Of a stretch of DNA of 64,000 bases, positions 1 through 12,251 are shown in pieces. The notes beneath the pieces are model-generated. The model was not told the origin of the DNA and made no database searches. It saw nothing but the letters and a program-made list of their open reading frames with translations. The stretch comes from Pyxicephalus adspersus. Taxonomy: Eukaryota > Chordata > Amphibia > Anura > Pyxicephalidae. Every line of letters starts with the position of its first letter. Positions within the stretch are counted from its first letter, which is position 1. The DNA is taken from contig NC_092863.1 of the NCBI RefSeq assembly GCF_032062135.1, positions 22,287,022-22,351,021 of the forward strand, read 5' to 3'. Both the position numbers and the translations under genes were made by a program.

Positions 1-1031
1 AGGGCATTCCTGTTAGTGATGCTTTTTTTCTTTGCAGAATTTATTTGCTTACCCTTTTAATTTATTTTTTGCAAGGGATTGACAGCAAACAGATAAATGT
101 TCAAATTAAAAAATGCATCTGCTTTACGTAAAATACCAGTTAAACCAGTTATTTGAAAGTAAGGCAGAGCTTTGTTGGAGCATGTTGTTTGTTGAATTCA
201 ACTGATTAAAAAGTTTCAAGCCTCCCATCATACAGGGACCATATAAAAATGTAGATTTTGATAATGAATCATTTTAATTTCCTGTATTACTATAAGCATT
301 TGTCATGCATGAAATTAAGCAGCTGTGTGATCTCCGTTTAGCAACCCGTTAACTTATTGTCACTGCTGCATTTTACATTATAAAAACAAGCTTATGCCTT
401 GAACTTGTGCCCCACAAGTTTCCAAATATATCTGCATTGCAAAGATCCTATGCTATTGGATCTGCCAAGATTGCACTCCACACAGTGCAGATAGGTGTGA
501 TAACTCAAGAAAGTATTACCTGCAGGGAGGATACAGGCAATACAAAAAACTAGTCTTCTGCCCTTTCCCTTTTTCTAAACATATTTTTCCTTCTTTTCCC
601 AATTTAGGATTTTGGCAGGTTGTAAAAAAATTCAGGTTTGTACTGTATGATAGCATATGGTCAATTCATGTGATCATAAAACAAACTAGTTACTAACGGA
701 CTTTGTAGAAAATCAATTGTCCCAATTAAGTAGTGGTAAAAGTATCAAGACATGATATTGAATAAACCATTTTATAGATATAGGAGCAGAGCTCTAAAGC
801 TGGTCATACACATAAAAAACTTTCAGGCAACATGAACTATTTTTAGAGAAATGTCACGCTATGGATGAAGCATGTGCATATGGACATGAAGTGTCTGCAA
901 GGATGCAACAAAGGATGGCAATACAATAAAGCCATTATAATTTTGAATAATTAGGTAGTAATCTGGACATCATTTACAAATTTATAGTGGTCATTTTATA
1001 CATTTATTGATAACAAAAATGCTAAACCTGG
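1..1031. other. AT-rich spacer, nothing recognised
   Basis: I see no long open frame, no repeat family I can name and no splice-flanked exon here. It precedes a minus-strand gypsy LTR. If the FAM83A gene seen at 14470-14970 continues to lower coordinates, this stretch would be intronic or downstream of it; that is inference only. Confidence 0.5.
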
Positions 1032-1753
1032 TGTAAGGCTCTGGCCCAGCATAGTACTCGTCAGACACCAGTCCACCAAATCAATGCCACACTCTTCACC
1101 TATAGCAAGACCCTGCTAAGTCTATGGAGACTGGATATGTTTCCCAGCACACGGTTGCCTCCAGGATTTGGACCCAGGCAAGGGATACTGTCTGGGGAAG
1201 GGCTGGCAGAGGACAAGGAGCCCACAGATAAGCAGTACCAAGATTCCAACAGTAGCAAGTCCAGAATACAGAGCAAGAGGTCATTCACAGGTAATCCGTC
1301 CATCAGACAAGGTACACAAGGGCAAGACAAAAGCAGAGTCAGGGTCACAGTCAAAAGGTCGGTCCAGGCAGCAAAAACTCACAGGGTCAGAAACAGGCAA
1401 GGTCAGCAACAGTACATCAGACAAAAACCACCAGCAGCAAGTCAGCCTATCTTAACGCTACAACAGACACTGGTAACTGGGAGCATAAGAGCTATAACGT
1501 TTCAGCAGCCAATGACTGTGCATGATGGAGTCATGCCCCCAAAATCTCCTTCAGCTGTGGACAGCCTCAGAGTGTGTGCTAGGGATGCCTAAAAAAAATA
1601 CATCAAGCTGCACGACTAAAGAGAAGCAGGGGCTGCTGCTATTTCTTAGTTCTTCTTGCTGCTACAATTGACATTGCTGGACAGAATAAACAGTGTATGA
1701 TATTACAATGACACACAGCACAGGATTGCCGGACAGATAAGCATCTCCTAACA
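1032..1753 (-). mobile_element. Ty3/gypsy LTR (family A)
   Basis: Read on the minus strand the segment starts TGTTAGGAG at 1753 and ends CTTACA at 1032, giving TG...CA termini. A purine tract (AGGAGGGGGG) sits just outside at about 1757-1770, as expected for the polypurine tract before a 3' LTR. A related stretch occurs in the opposite orientation at 21717-22068 and shares the same 3' terminus and the GACTGGTGTCTG block. The interior side (1754 upward) carries gypsy coding remnants, so this is a 3' LTR and not a solo LTR. Exact ends are inferred from the termini and from the second copy. Confidence 0.7.
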
Positions 1754-2225
1754 TTACCCCCCTCCTGAGGAGGGGCCTCCAGACCCTCCACCCAAAATTT
1801 TTCAGTATTATCACTTTGAACCTTTGTCTGACACCCAGAAGCCCACATTAAATTTGGCAGGACATGGGACCAGGGCTTGTCAGGAGGGTGCAGTGGCTGG
1901 AGGGTTTTAGCTGGAGCTATGCAAAGAGTTTTACTGGAGTGGATCGATTTAGGAATAGAAGCTGAAAAAGATCTTGCTTCAGGGAAGCTAAAAGGTGGGG
2001 CATCTGCATGAATATCCTCAGTGAACCTGTCAACACAGAGAGGCAATGAGTTTGCTAAGAAAGTCTCAACACATGCATTCCCCCATCTGACAATCTGCCC
2101 GGATTGCCAATCAATTACTGAGTTAGACTTACACAACCATGGTGGTCCTAAACTTACAAGGGTTGAAAAATGTTCAGCAGAAAAAGTGCAGTGCAAGAAT
2201 AGCAGTTTTACCCCTACCATATTCT
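1754..2225 (-). pseudogene. Ty3/gypsy internal remnant, internally deleted
   Basis: A minus-strand frame across this segment contains the stretch SLGPPWLCKSNSVIDWQSGQ followed by IVRWGNAC. It resembles the segment between protease and reverse transcriptase of vertebrate gypsy elements (pattern LGLPWL..HNP.IDW..G.I..W...C). Within a few hundred bases this runs straight into the polypurine tract and the LTR at 1032-1753. No reverse transcriptase, RNase H or integrase is present, so most of pol has been deleted. The 5' side is lost before 2319, where a Harbinger-like MITE begins. It cannot encode a working polyprotein. Confidence 0.6.
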
Positions 2226-2318
2226 AAAACAAAAAAAACTGTGTATACAAACAATTTAGGTTCTCTGGCATACGGGAGCTGTAACCACATTGCAACCTCA
2301 TTGCCAGTCTGAACCTAA

Positions 2319-2649
2319 AGCTGCGTACACACGGCAAATTTTTCTCGCCCGATAATCGGTATCGGCCAATTATCGGGCGAAAATCTGCTGTGTGTACAGT
2401 CGGTCGTCGTCCATCGTCCGACGACCGTCCTGGCGGATCCATGGACGATGGACGACGACCGATCCTAATGAAAGGGAAGGGGAGAGCGCGCAGCAGGGTG
2501 CCGCTCCGTCGCTCTCCCCCTTCCCTCTCCATAGAGCATGAACGGTGCTGTATGTACAGCATCGTTCATGCATCGTGCAGTCTTTTCTCGTTGGAAAGGA
2601 TCGTGAAAGATCCTTTCCAACGAGAAAAATTGCAGGTGTGTACGCAGCT
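2319..2649. mobile_element. Harbinger-like MITE 1
   Basis: The terminal inverted repeats AGCTGCGTACACAC (2319-2332) and GTGTGTACGCAGCT (2636-2649) are perfect. They are flanked by TAA on each side (2316-2318, 2650-2652), a 3-bp TWA target duplication typical of PIF/Harbinger elements. There is no transposase. The interior is a row of hairpins: 2345-2356 with 2369-2380 (12 bp), 2401-2419 with 2443-2461 (19 bp, perfect), 2537-2552 with 2555-2570 (one mismatch) and 2583-2602 with 2609-2628 (20 bp, perfect). A second member lies at 18005-18432. Confidence 0.8.
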
Positions 2650-2652
2650 TAA

Positions 2653-5040
2653 CTTATCTTTTTGAGTGTCCATTTATCTCAGGTCAAACTTGCTCCTCTT
2701 AAAACAAATAAAGGCTATGGCTTTATTTAAATTCCATCAGAAATAAAGTGTATGATACATATCAATATAGTGTAAGCATAGACATACAGTACATATGTAA
2801 TTAAATCTCATCTCTACTCAGCGCTTTAATGGCATTAACTTATGGCATTAACTTATTTGTATCACACTATATTCAGCGGTGCAATCTAATTAGGTATTGT
2901 GCAACAAGTAGTTACATTTCTCAACAAAAATAGCAAAAATGTTATTGCTCCTGTAGACATTGGGTATCTAACTGCTGTCCCTAAGGTCCACATGCAGGCC
3001 AGGATTTTCATATAGGCTGGTCCTCGAAGATACCCATGGCTTAAAGCTTCTGTGAGTGATGTATTGCAAACTTTAACTCAAATTCTACTCTCATCACTGT
3101 CATCAAGACTGAAATTGAAAAGCTGTCAGCAAACATTAATGATGATGATGGAAGAAGGAAATGAATAAAGCAATGTTCCTTATTTACACAGATTTCCTGT
3201 TACTTTCTGTGAAGGAACTATTGTCAACCCTTTGCAAAACAAATAAAAAAAGGTTGGCCTTCCAAAAAGTCAAAACACAACTGCTCCTTGCTGGGTCAAA
3301 AACATCAGAAACTGGACTGGTAAGTGTTCTTGCGTAATATGTACAGATGAATGATTCAGCTACCTGCTGGGAAATTATTGGTTTCAGCATACAGAAAATA
3401 TTGAGTCACAGAAGCAGGATGTTATTATAATACTTTCACATGGTTTATTATTGCCTTTATAATCTAATCATGTTGTGCAAACAGGGCAAATCCTCATGCA
3501 AGGTTTATATTTATTTAAGAACTAGATATAGCTATATTAAAACAAGGTGATCAAACATCAGTTATTTCATTTTTATCTTTCGTCAGCAAAGCAGGTTTTG
3601 ACCAAGTTTCTATTTAAAACTGCACTATTTACAGGGTGCCAGTAGTGTGCATTGGTAGGTAAGCACAGGGAAACCCCTCCAATTTTTTTCCATGTGTAAT
3701 TATAACATATTAAATAGATCTACGGTAATTACACAGTTCTCTTATTCAAGGCCACATGCGAAGTCTCCCACATTTCCCAGAAGACAGTTTAGAATGTAGG
3801 GACGCTGAAGTATTTAAACTTGTTTTTCACAATATGGCTTGATGTTAGGAGACTTTGGGTTAAACTGTGTAAAACCCTATTTACATTGTCAATCACTAGA
3901 AGTTGTCTGGTTGTTTCTTGAAGAAGATAAATTGTCCGTGATTACCAAATGAATAATACACATTTGTGTTAAGTAAAAAACACAATGTACTTATCATACA
4001 CTTTTACTTGATAAACTTTATAACAGATAGCTTAAAGAGTCACTATCGCCTTACTAAGGAACCATTATGACATTTCATTTTTGTTCATATTTATATTTAC
4101 TGGTCCACCTAATAATATTTTGTGAATAAATGGGAACTTTAGTATTTTTGCTGTGCTTTAAAGATCTTGGTTCTGCACTATTTTCAGTGATAATATGTGC
4201 TTATTTCCGGTCTGCTTTTGTGATTGTTGCAATCTGATCCACTTATTCAATCGAAGATCTGCCAGACCCAGTCTGTGTTACCATTTCTACCCTTTACTAT
4301 TTGAAAAACCCCAGCAATAATTTTAGGTTGATGTGAGCATTTGAAATACATCCCTTGTCCTGTGTGAAACCACTAAATATCTCATTAATGGCGCTGTCCT
4401 CTCATTTGTTTTGCTTAGGTAAAGGGTTATATTAATGATATAAAAAATACACAGGGTAGAACCTGAAAGCCCAATCTCTACATTGCACCTGGGAAGCATT
4501 GCTGCCATGTTTCCAGTCACTAATGTGTATGCAAAACTAGTAACAATGCTATAATACAATGATGATACTGCAGAATCCAACGCTACAGCCTGGAGAATCC
4601 AGAGCAATAGTGATGTAGGCTGCAAACCCGGCAGTAAAATACAGCCATCAATTTGGCAATGGATGGTACAATGATGCGTTGCAGGCAGGTGAGGAAGGTG
4701 AGGGGAAGGGTGTTTCAGGAGCATACAGAGTTTAGGTTTGTTAAAAAAAATCATTAGCGCTTTTTTTATAAAGAAGAAAATCAGACATGCTGAATCTAGA
4801 AATGACATCAGATTCATTGTATTGGCTCTAGTTCTTGTGATACAGGAATCGGAATAGACGATTTTACCAACGACAAATGTAAACACAGCATATAATTATC
4901 AATCTTTATTTACACCAATGTTTTGCATTTCATATATTAAGCATGTAGTAGCATTATTTTCATGAAACTTTCATTTGCCTTTTTTTTATTCATACATTTT
5001 CTTTTTTTACAGAAATTTTAGTTCTTCAAGAAGTTGGTTA
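2653..5040. other. AT-rich spacer
   Basis: No recognised gene or repeat family. There is a short direct duplication of GGCATTAACTTAT near 2831-2857. A 187-codon open frame on the minus strand (4323-4886) has low-complexity hydrophobic content and no motif I recognise, so it is not called as a gene. Confidence 0.5.
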
Positions 5041-5057
5041 AATGACCCTAATGTATT

Positions 5058-6140
5058 TTGCCACATTGTGGTGAATATTCTCGGCAAAAACAGAGAAGAA
5101 ACATTACAGAATTTGTGAAACTAGCATATCTTGCATATTTTGGTATTAAACTGGGGGACCAAGATAAGTATTGGGCTGCTCATCTGGTATGCAAATTTTA
5201 TGTAGAGTGTCTACGTCAGTGGAAAAATGGAAAACTGAAAAGTTTCAAATTTGGTGTAATTATGGTATGACAAGAGTCCAAAAATCATCATAATGATTGT
5301 TAATGTAAAAGGTTTCAATCTTTACAAGAAACACAAGTGGGAGTACCCTGATTTGGAATCAGCAAGATGACCGGTGCTGCATGGTGCTGATGTTCTGATG
5401 TTCCCATACCAGTGTTCAGTACACTCTCTGATATTTCTGTATCAGACATGGAGGAAGTGAATATAAAGGAAGTGTTTCATCAAACCAGCAGTTCTCCCAA
5501 GAAGAGCTCAATGATTTATTACGTGACCTAAGTCTGTCAAGACAAGCATCTAAACTTTTAGCACCCAGGCTAAAAGAAAAGAACTGTCTGAGACCGGAAG
5601 TTAAAATAATAATTTATAGGACAAGAGAGGTGACACTCCTACCATATTTCAGTGAAGATGGAGACGAACCCCAGATTTGGAAACTAATAAATGATTAAAA
5701 TTTCACAAAATACATGACTGATACTGAAGTATCTGCTTGGCACAGCTATGTCAAAAACTTCTTGGGTAACCATAAAGCACAAAATTATGAACAACTGGTA
5801 CAAAACTTGCTCTTAAACTTTAAAAATTGGGGTGCTACTACAAGCATAAAGGTACACTATCTCCATAGCCATTTGCAAAAATTTACAGAAAACCTTGGCA
5901 ACTTCAGGGAGGAACAAGGGGAGAGGTTCCATCAAGATATAAAGGTGATAGAAGAAAGGTATCAGGGCAGATGGGATAGACACATGATGGCAGACTACTG
6001 CTGGAGCCTTTAACATGATTGTCCAGATCATCAGCATAAAAGGATATCATACAAACAGAGTTTTTCAATGACTTCCTTTTGATTAGTTCTGTAAATATGC
6101 TGAATATACAATATATTTATGTTAAGTATTTCAAAAATTA
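5058..6140 (+). pseudogene. Unclassified multi-copy protein family, copy 1
   Basis: The plus-strand frames hold three blocks. The first (5058-5270) contains GIKLGDQDKYWAAHLVC and CLRQWKNGKLKSFKFG. The second, with stops (about 5490-5695), contains an LLAPRLKEKN-like stretch in a shifted frame. The third (5714-6013) contains IKVHYLHSHLQKF and EEQGERFHQDIKVIEERYQG, then MMADYCW. I recognise these as parts of a multi-copy family found in animal genomes and usually annotated as uncharacterised; I cannot place it in a named transposon superfamily. Compared with copies 2 and 3, the middle of the protein (the FIDSS...LLGQQ and HIKLGLMKQF regions) is missing between about 5698 and 5714. Stops and frameshifts rule out function. 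The sequence after the frame (about 6061-6140) is also present after copy 3, so the mobile unit extends beyond the coding part. Confidence 0.6.
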
Positions 6141-6589
6141 GAGCAACTGCAATATATGCCTGTTTTCCACGTTACATCTCTTTTATACTACTGTAAGTAC
6201 AGAAAATGTCTATTAATCTAACCCCATCCCCTGTGTCCCACTCCACATGGAACCTTGAATTCTTTTTTAACAACAAAAAGTGACAAAGTCTACCAACAAG
6301 TAGACTTTGTGTGGAGAAAAAGCTTTTGGGAGATGTAGATCTGGTTGCATGTCAACATAAAAAAAATTAGGACCCCAAAAGCTGCCCTTTAAAACGTTGA
6401 CAAAAGGGAGTAACAACAGTTGTTTCTCGCTACAGGAACAAGATAAAAGAAAATGTAAGGATTTTTCTCAACCTAACTATGTACATGCTCTAGAAGGGGT
6501 AGTAAAAGTAGAAGTAGTAGTATTCTGGGTTCATTTGGGTAATGCTTAGGCATTTAAAAAAAAAAAAAAACAAAAAAAAAAAGTTGAGA
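6141..6589. other. AT-rich spacer with A-run
   Basis: No gene was seen. An A-rich run (about 6556-6582) directly precedes the presumed 5' end of the plus-strand L1 that follows. Confidence 0.45.
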
Positions 6590-7655
6590 CTTCCGGGTGG
6601 AAATGGCGACTGCAAACTTACAGAGCTCCCACAATACTGAGCACAGCAAAGCACACTGCAGGGAGACCAGGAGTCCCAGGAGCAAAGTAATGCCGAAAAA
6701 CAGAGTGCAGCACGCCTCTTTAGTCTGCAGACAGCCTCTTTGAGAATTGACAACAATTCTTTGAAAAGTCATCAATCTCAGAACCAGGATGCAACTTACC
6801 AGACCAGTTTTGTCCTCTCTCACAAGATAATTCTAGCTTATCACCATATCAAGATCGAGAGGTAGAGGAACCTTATATATCTGCACCTGCCTCTGCATTA
6901 GTAGATCTTATGTTTACCTATATGTCAACTTCGGTAAAGAATGGATCACCAGACCCTTGCCACTGACAATAAAAGTGCTTTAACAGCAGCAATCTTTGAC
7001 TTGAAGAAGAAATTCGCCCTGTAGCTGCAAGATTTACAAATGTGGAACAAGCCTGTGCCAGCAGAGATGCAGATATTAAAGGTTTACGCACAGTCACAGC
7101 TCACCATTCACTACTGGTTATCGCGGTACGTCACCACTCAGAAGACTTTGACAATAGGGGCAGACGTAAAAACATCTGCATCAGAGGATTACTGGAAACG
7201 GTTGAGCTTGACCACTTTTTTATGGCAACACAATCAATATTTAATGATCTTTTAGAATGACCAGCTGGATCACCAATAGAAATTTAAAGAGTACACATAG
7301 CTTTTCAACCTTCTGCCACAGAGGGATATCTGTCCAGAGATGTTTTTTGCTGTCTACTAAACTTTCCTTTGAAAAGAAAAATTTTGAGACAGGCACCTGC
7401 TTAAGACCAAATCTACTATAATGCTGCTGAAATCTAATTATACCAAGACCTTTCTACCATCACTCTCCAAAAGCGTAGAGCACTTCAACCTTTAATCACA
7501 ATATTAATGTAACGTTTCATACCCTATCGATGGAGATTCTCATTCTGTCTCTCAGCCACTACAGATGGACAAACCTATCATCTTCGCACTCCAGCTGACC
7601 TACCATTATTCCTGCAACACCTGCAAATACCAGAAATAGATCTGCTGGACTGATT
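6590..7655 (+). pseudogene. L1/Tx1-type LINE: 5' region and ORF1 remnant
   Basis: ORF1-like content runs from about 6960 to 7655. A frame at 7042-7260 contains LRTVTAHHSLLVIAVRHHS and then DFDNRGRRKNICIRGLLE, which matches the L1 ORF1 pattern (LEDLENRSRRNNIRIRGLPE) at the end of the coiled coil and start of the RNA-binding domain. Beyond a stop, short matches such as YLSRDVFCCLLNFPLKRKIL fit the rest of that domain, and about 7550-7655 reads as the ORF1 C-terminus. In the family ORF1p is an RNA-binding trimer that packages the element's RNA. Several stops and frameshifts break it. ORF2 follows on the same strand. Confidence 0.75.
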
Positions 7656-8859
7656 TTCAGAGATCCCTATACTGAGCCAAAGGCCTCCGATGGCGGACGA
7701 TGACCACAACACCGAGCACAAGCCGGACAGGGCTGGGATGGTAGGCCTGGGAGGGGTAGAGGGAGATAATGTCACCATGCTGGGAAACGTAACACGTTTT
7801 GCCAAGGGACCATTGAAATCAGCTAAGATTCATATTGTAAAAAATGTATAAGCCGATAATAGGAAAATATATCCATTTCTCCTCAACTCCCAAAAAGCCA
7901 CCCCCTTTTTTTCCCCTCCTTATCACTAACAAATTAAACAATTGGTAATGAGAATCGATATGGGGCGATACCTCCCACTGAATGGCTTGTCTTTTTATAT
8001 ACCTTAGCTAATATTACAGAGTACTTCCTGTTAATGAGAGGGATGTATATTATCCTATATCATTTCAATGACTATCTGCGCAGTGGATAGTCAACCAATA
8101 TTCAATATTTAATTTGCACCGCAAATTTCATACATTTCTAATTGTTTGATGCTTTCCTTTCTAGTTTAGAGATTTCATGGATATGTTCTAATTGTTGATT
8201 TTGAATAGTCACAGATTAAGATAAAGGGAACATAGGATTGCCACCCTCTGTAAGACGAAATTTTCTTGACATAAATACAAAATATTGCTCCCTGACCATA
8301 ATGAGATTCACTATACAGAGGAGGGCCAAACGACATCTGTACAATAGTTGCCGTTATACTATGCTTGCATGTTTGAAATATTCTAGGGACAGGCAGACTA
8401 TAACTATGTTCTATGGTTCTCCTAAATTCCCGGTATTAGATAAAACCAAACAGATTTCTCACAATTGCTGTTAACATCATAGTCACCCCATACCTCAACT
8501 CGGTTTTACCCCCCCCCATTCCTTTCCCCTTTTGTCTCTTTCCTAGTTTTGTTTTTTTTCTCTCGGGGATGTTTGTTTTGACCCTAATAATATTATATTA
8601 ATGCCCCCACACATTAGCTCACCCCCACACATTTGGGCAGTGCCTGCCTGACTGACTGCATCCGGTTTACCTTTGGCAAATGAGTGAAGGAAAGTTACAC
8701 TCACTCCGGGTTACTTTCTTTATACCTATTCCTTTTTCCGTAAGTTCTCAGAGTGGATCTAAAATAAATAATCTTTACAGTAGTGCTTCATACACCGATT
8801 TCCCTTTCCCAGCAAATTCTTTCTAACAACTTTACCCTTCCTAGTTTTAATCATCCCAA

Positions 8860-10781
8860 AAGCACGATGGACTCTCTCGCCAGACCCTACCAGGGTAGAT
8901 ATACAAATAACAGCTTACAATCCTGGAAGTTCCTATCCATTAATACCAAGAGAGTTAATTTACCTGAAAAAAGATCTATGATGATGCCTATAGTACACCA
9001 ACATAAGCCCTATATAGTTTTTATTCATTTTTGCAACAAGGGCATTCAAAAACTCACATTAATCAGATACCCTACAGTGTTTCGTGCAACCAGCCCAATA
9101 TCAAAAAGTTCTTTTCGATTATATTCCCCAACCTAGTCCATTTTCAGCTAGAAGAACAATTAATAGATCAAGAATCACAGACCAGTAATGCTGGCTAATT
9201 TATATAGCACCAATAAAGGAAAAACCCACAATTTTTTCAAAAAATAACAAGACTAATACAGGGCTTCTCCAAGGGAATGCTGATATTAGGAGGCGACTTC
9301 AATGTCCCTCTGAACCCTTCTCTAGATTTCTCCACAGGTGCTGCCACCTTAACTTTTAAAGCCCTATGAAACATCAAAGCATCACTATCTTCTTTCATGA
9401 TACATGATACATAGTGTATATTTATCCATATAATCAAATACTAAAGACTATACACTTTTATCCCACCCCCACTATCACTACTCACGTTTGGATTATTTTT
9501 TTCTGAATCCTTCCTTGAATCATTAGTGACAGCATTGATTGAACCAATTACCGTATCCAACCACGCAACCACCCAGAAAGAGAAACCAGAATGAAATTCT
9601 GGAGGTTTAACCCTTCCTTGTTGGGAGATGTGGTGGTGATGAATGATGTTCAAGCAAAATTAGAAGAATATTTTGTAAATAATGTAAACCCAGATACTGA
9701 CCCAGCACTGATATGGGCAGCACATAAGAATGTAATCATTATGTTTTCCTAAAATGGACAGCCAAATTTGAAAGAGCGTGGCAACATGAAATCTCCACAC
9801 TCCTAAACAATATACATAATCTGGAACTAGCACATAAACTTCCCAGGCTGAAAAAACCCTGAAGGATCTGACAGAGCTAAAAAAAAGGTAAAATGAGCTC
9901 CTTTTCTCACAGGTTAGGTGCTCCCTTGCCCTATCGCCAAAATTCATCTATCAACATAACAATTAAAGTGGCAAAAATTTAGCAAGAGCATTACAGGCAA
10001 AACGTCTGCAATACAATAACACAGATTAGAGATTCAGCAGGCTGTTTACATTTAAAATTAGAAGAGATTGCCGATCAATTCCACTCCTTCCATACACAAT
10101 TATACAACATAAGTCCACCCCAGCAAACAGAAGGGGAACTAAATGAAAGAACACGGGCTATTCGTACCTTCCTAGATAGATACGGCCACACCAGAATATC
10201 TGAAGAATCCTCTGAGAAATTAGAAAGACCAATATTCAAATTTACTCAAGTTCTCAAACAATTAAAACCAGGGTAAAGACCTGAGCCTGATGGGCTGACC
10301 ACTCAATACTAAAAATCCTTTGCCTCAGTGCTATCCTCATATTTCCTTTCCACAATTAACTTGTTTGGAGAAGAAAAATGCCACCACCAGAACTTCTGCA
10401 AGCCCATATTACAGTTATCCACAAGGAGGGTAAAGATGCCTCGTGTTGTAGTAACTACAGACCCATATCATTGTTAAATGTAGATCTTAAATTTTTTGCA
10501 AAAATTCAAGCCAACAGAAACTTACCCATTATCGCACAATTAATGGATCTAGATCAAGTAGGATTCATCCCAGGTAGAGAATCAAGAGATAATACTATTA
10601 AGGCTCTCAATCTAGCTCATTGGGCTCATCGCTCTCCTGATGCAAGCTGGAATTCTATCTATGTACCCCAATTCTTCAGCTAAGATCGGAGTACTGGTCT
10701 TTTATCTTTACATCTCACTATACAAAAAGGTGCTAGGCACTTTTGCCCTTAATTTTTGTCCTTGCTTTAGAACCACTAATA

Positions 10782-10818
<37 letters not shown>

Positions 10819-11628
10819 TAATGTTATGCTGAGAATAATATACCTAATGAAGATCATACCAATATTCTGTGGTCAATAATCACCAAGGATTGCATTCCAT
10901 ATTTTGACTGCTCCAAAACAAGAAAGTGGTATTGGGCTACCAGATATCAGAAAGTATTATGGGGTGTGTCATCTTGTTGATTGATGTACCAACTCTCAAT
11001 TGAAGGATTGGATTTCATTGGAACTATTTTATACTCGTCCCTTTTGAACATGACACCATGGCTCTTAAAAAGACACTTACAACCAGGCATTCCCATTCAC
11101 CCTTTTATTGGTGCTTCCTTTAGAATCTTCCTGGCTGCAATCAATCTACATTATTATCAACACCCCTTGGTAATACTGACGACCGTTTCTGCAAACAATG
11201 GGATTCGGATTAAACCTAAAGTTTTCAGATGAGGAATGAAAGCAAATTAACAGACTAACAGTAAAAGTCTCACAAAATGTGAATATACAAGAAAATAATT
11301 TTAAAATTGGTACATGTTGGTACAGAGTACCCCACACCTTACAGAAATAACGACACCAATGCGATAGAAGCTTTGGCGCTGTGGGACAGAGGAAGGCACA
11401 TTTCCTCATGTGGTGGAGCTGCCCACACATCCAGCCTTTCTGGTAAATACGATACATAAAATAACAGGGGAGTGTACACCTGTGTACCCTGCGCAAAATC
11501 TACTGGAATGGTTGAGGCAAATTGACCGCATAGCGGAGATGGAGGAACTGATACACTCTTCCCGGGATGCTATGTCTAATTATTATGCCACCTAGGCATG
11601 TTGGAGGAGTTTCTGTGAATCTTACCAC
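8860..11628 (+). pseudogene. L1/Tx1-type LINE ORF2 remnant
   Basis: Pieces of ORF2 occur in order. The endonuclease start is near 8870-9000 (LQSWKFLSINTKR). The endonuclease middle is at about 9270-9345, with the strong match LILGGDFNVPLNPSLDF in a frame of the plus strand. The reverse transcriptase N-terminal part lies at 10240-10625, with VIHKEGKDASCCSNYRPISL and QVGFIPGRESRDNTI. The C-terminal region lies at 10820-11600, with GIGLPDIRKYYG and a cysteine-rich WWSCPHIQPFW stretch. The catalytic Y/F-A-D-D segment is absent: between about 10680 and 10815 the reverse transcriptase core is replaced by unrelated sequence ending in an AATC repeat. Many stops are present. The 3' end lies inside the tandem duplication at 11629-12933. 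Confidence 0.8.
10781..10815. repeat. (AATC)n microsatellite
   Basis: Seven to eight perfect AATC units. They sit at the junction where the L1 reverse transcriptase core is missing and may be the tail of a short insertion whose body spans about 10680-10780. Confidence 0.8.
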
Positions 11629-12241
11629 ATCTCGTGTAATGTACATCAGTAGATTTTCACTACGACGTGAGAGTCCCTTATACCATCATTCTTTGCCTGT
11701 TTTACCCTTCCAGTCCCTTTCCCTTTATCCTTTCATTTTTACTATACCCTAGGAGAAAAATTTGGACAAGAATTGGTATTTTTAATTTTATAAATACAAG
11801 AAAATACACTTAGGATTTTATTTGCTTTACAAATATAACAACAAATCTCTATTGGAATTTGGCTTGAAATGTTGTCATAGGGAAGGGAACGGTTAGAACA
11901 GTTAGATCTCATTTTAAATATTGTCTGTTGGTTTTGCTGATGGTCCCATTCTAAACAAAAAAAAGCTATTTTAGGCCCTTGTTACTTTGCCTGTCATAGT
12001 TACAGTTACATAGTAAGTCAGGTTGAAAAAAGTCCATGAAGTTCAACCACTAGAGAAAATAAACATATCTCAGATATAAAACCCTATGGACATAATTGAT
12101 CCATAGGTGATTGCAGAAAAACAAAGATTTAGGTCTAGCAGTCTATTCAGGCCTTTTCCTCTGACACACACAGGGCTGTCTGATTAATAGGTTGTTTGAG
12201 AATATGTCTGTCTCTATGTACACCATTAACACCTAGGAACT
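11629..12241. repeat. Tandem segmental duplication, copy A
   Basis: The segment beginning ATCTCGTGTAATGTAC and ending ACACCTAGGAACT recurs almost immediately at 12252-12933. The two differ by scattered substitutions and small indels, plus one larger block. The unit includes the 3' end of the L1 just upstream and a stretch containing TCAGGTTGAAAAAA, a sequence I associate with interspersed repeats of frogs. Because the L1 tail is inside the unit, the duplication is younger than the L1 insertion. Confidence 0.85.
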
Positions 12242-12251
12242 GAGTGAACTG

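Noticed and set aside
3184..3390. A second FAM83A exon (minus-strand frame with SDVFDPARSSCV)
   Set aside because: It superficially recalls the MDVFTDV region, but the following residues do not fit and no acceptor or donor is in the right phase.
4323..4886. A 187-codon open frame on the minus strand
   Set aside because: No motif, hydrophobic low-complexity content, no splice context and no match to any family I know. Most likely chance.
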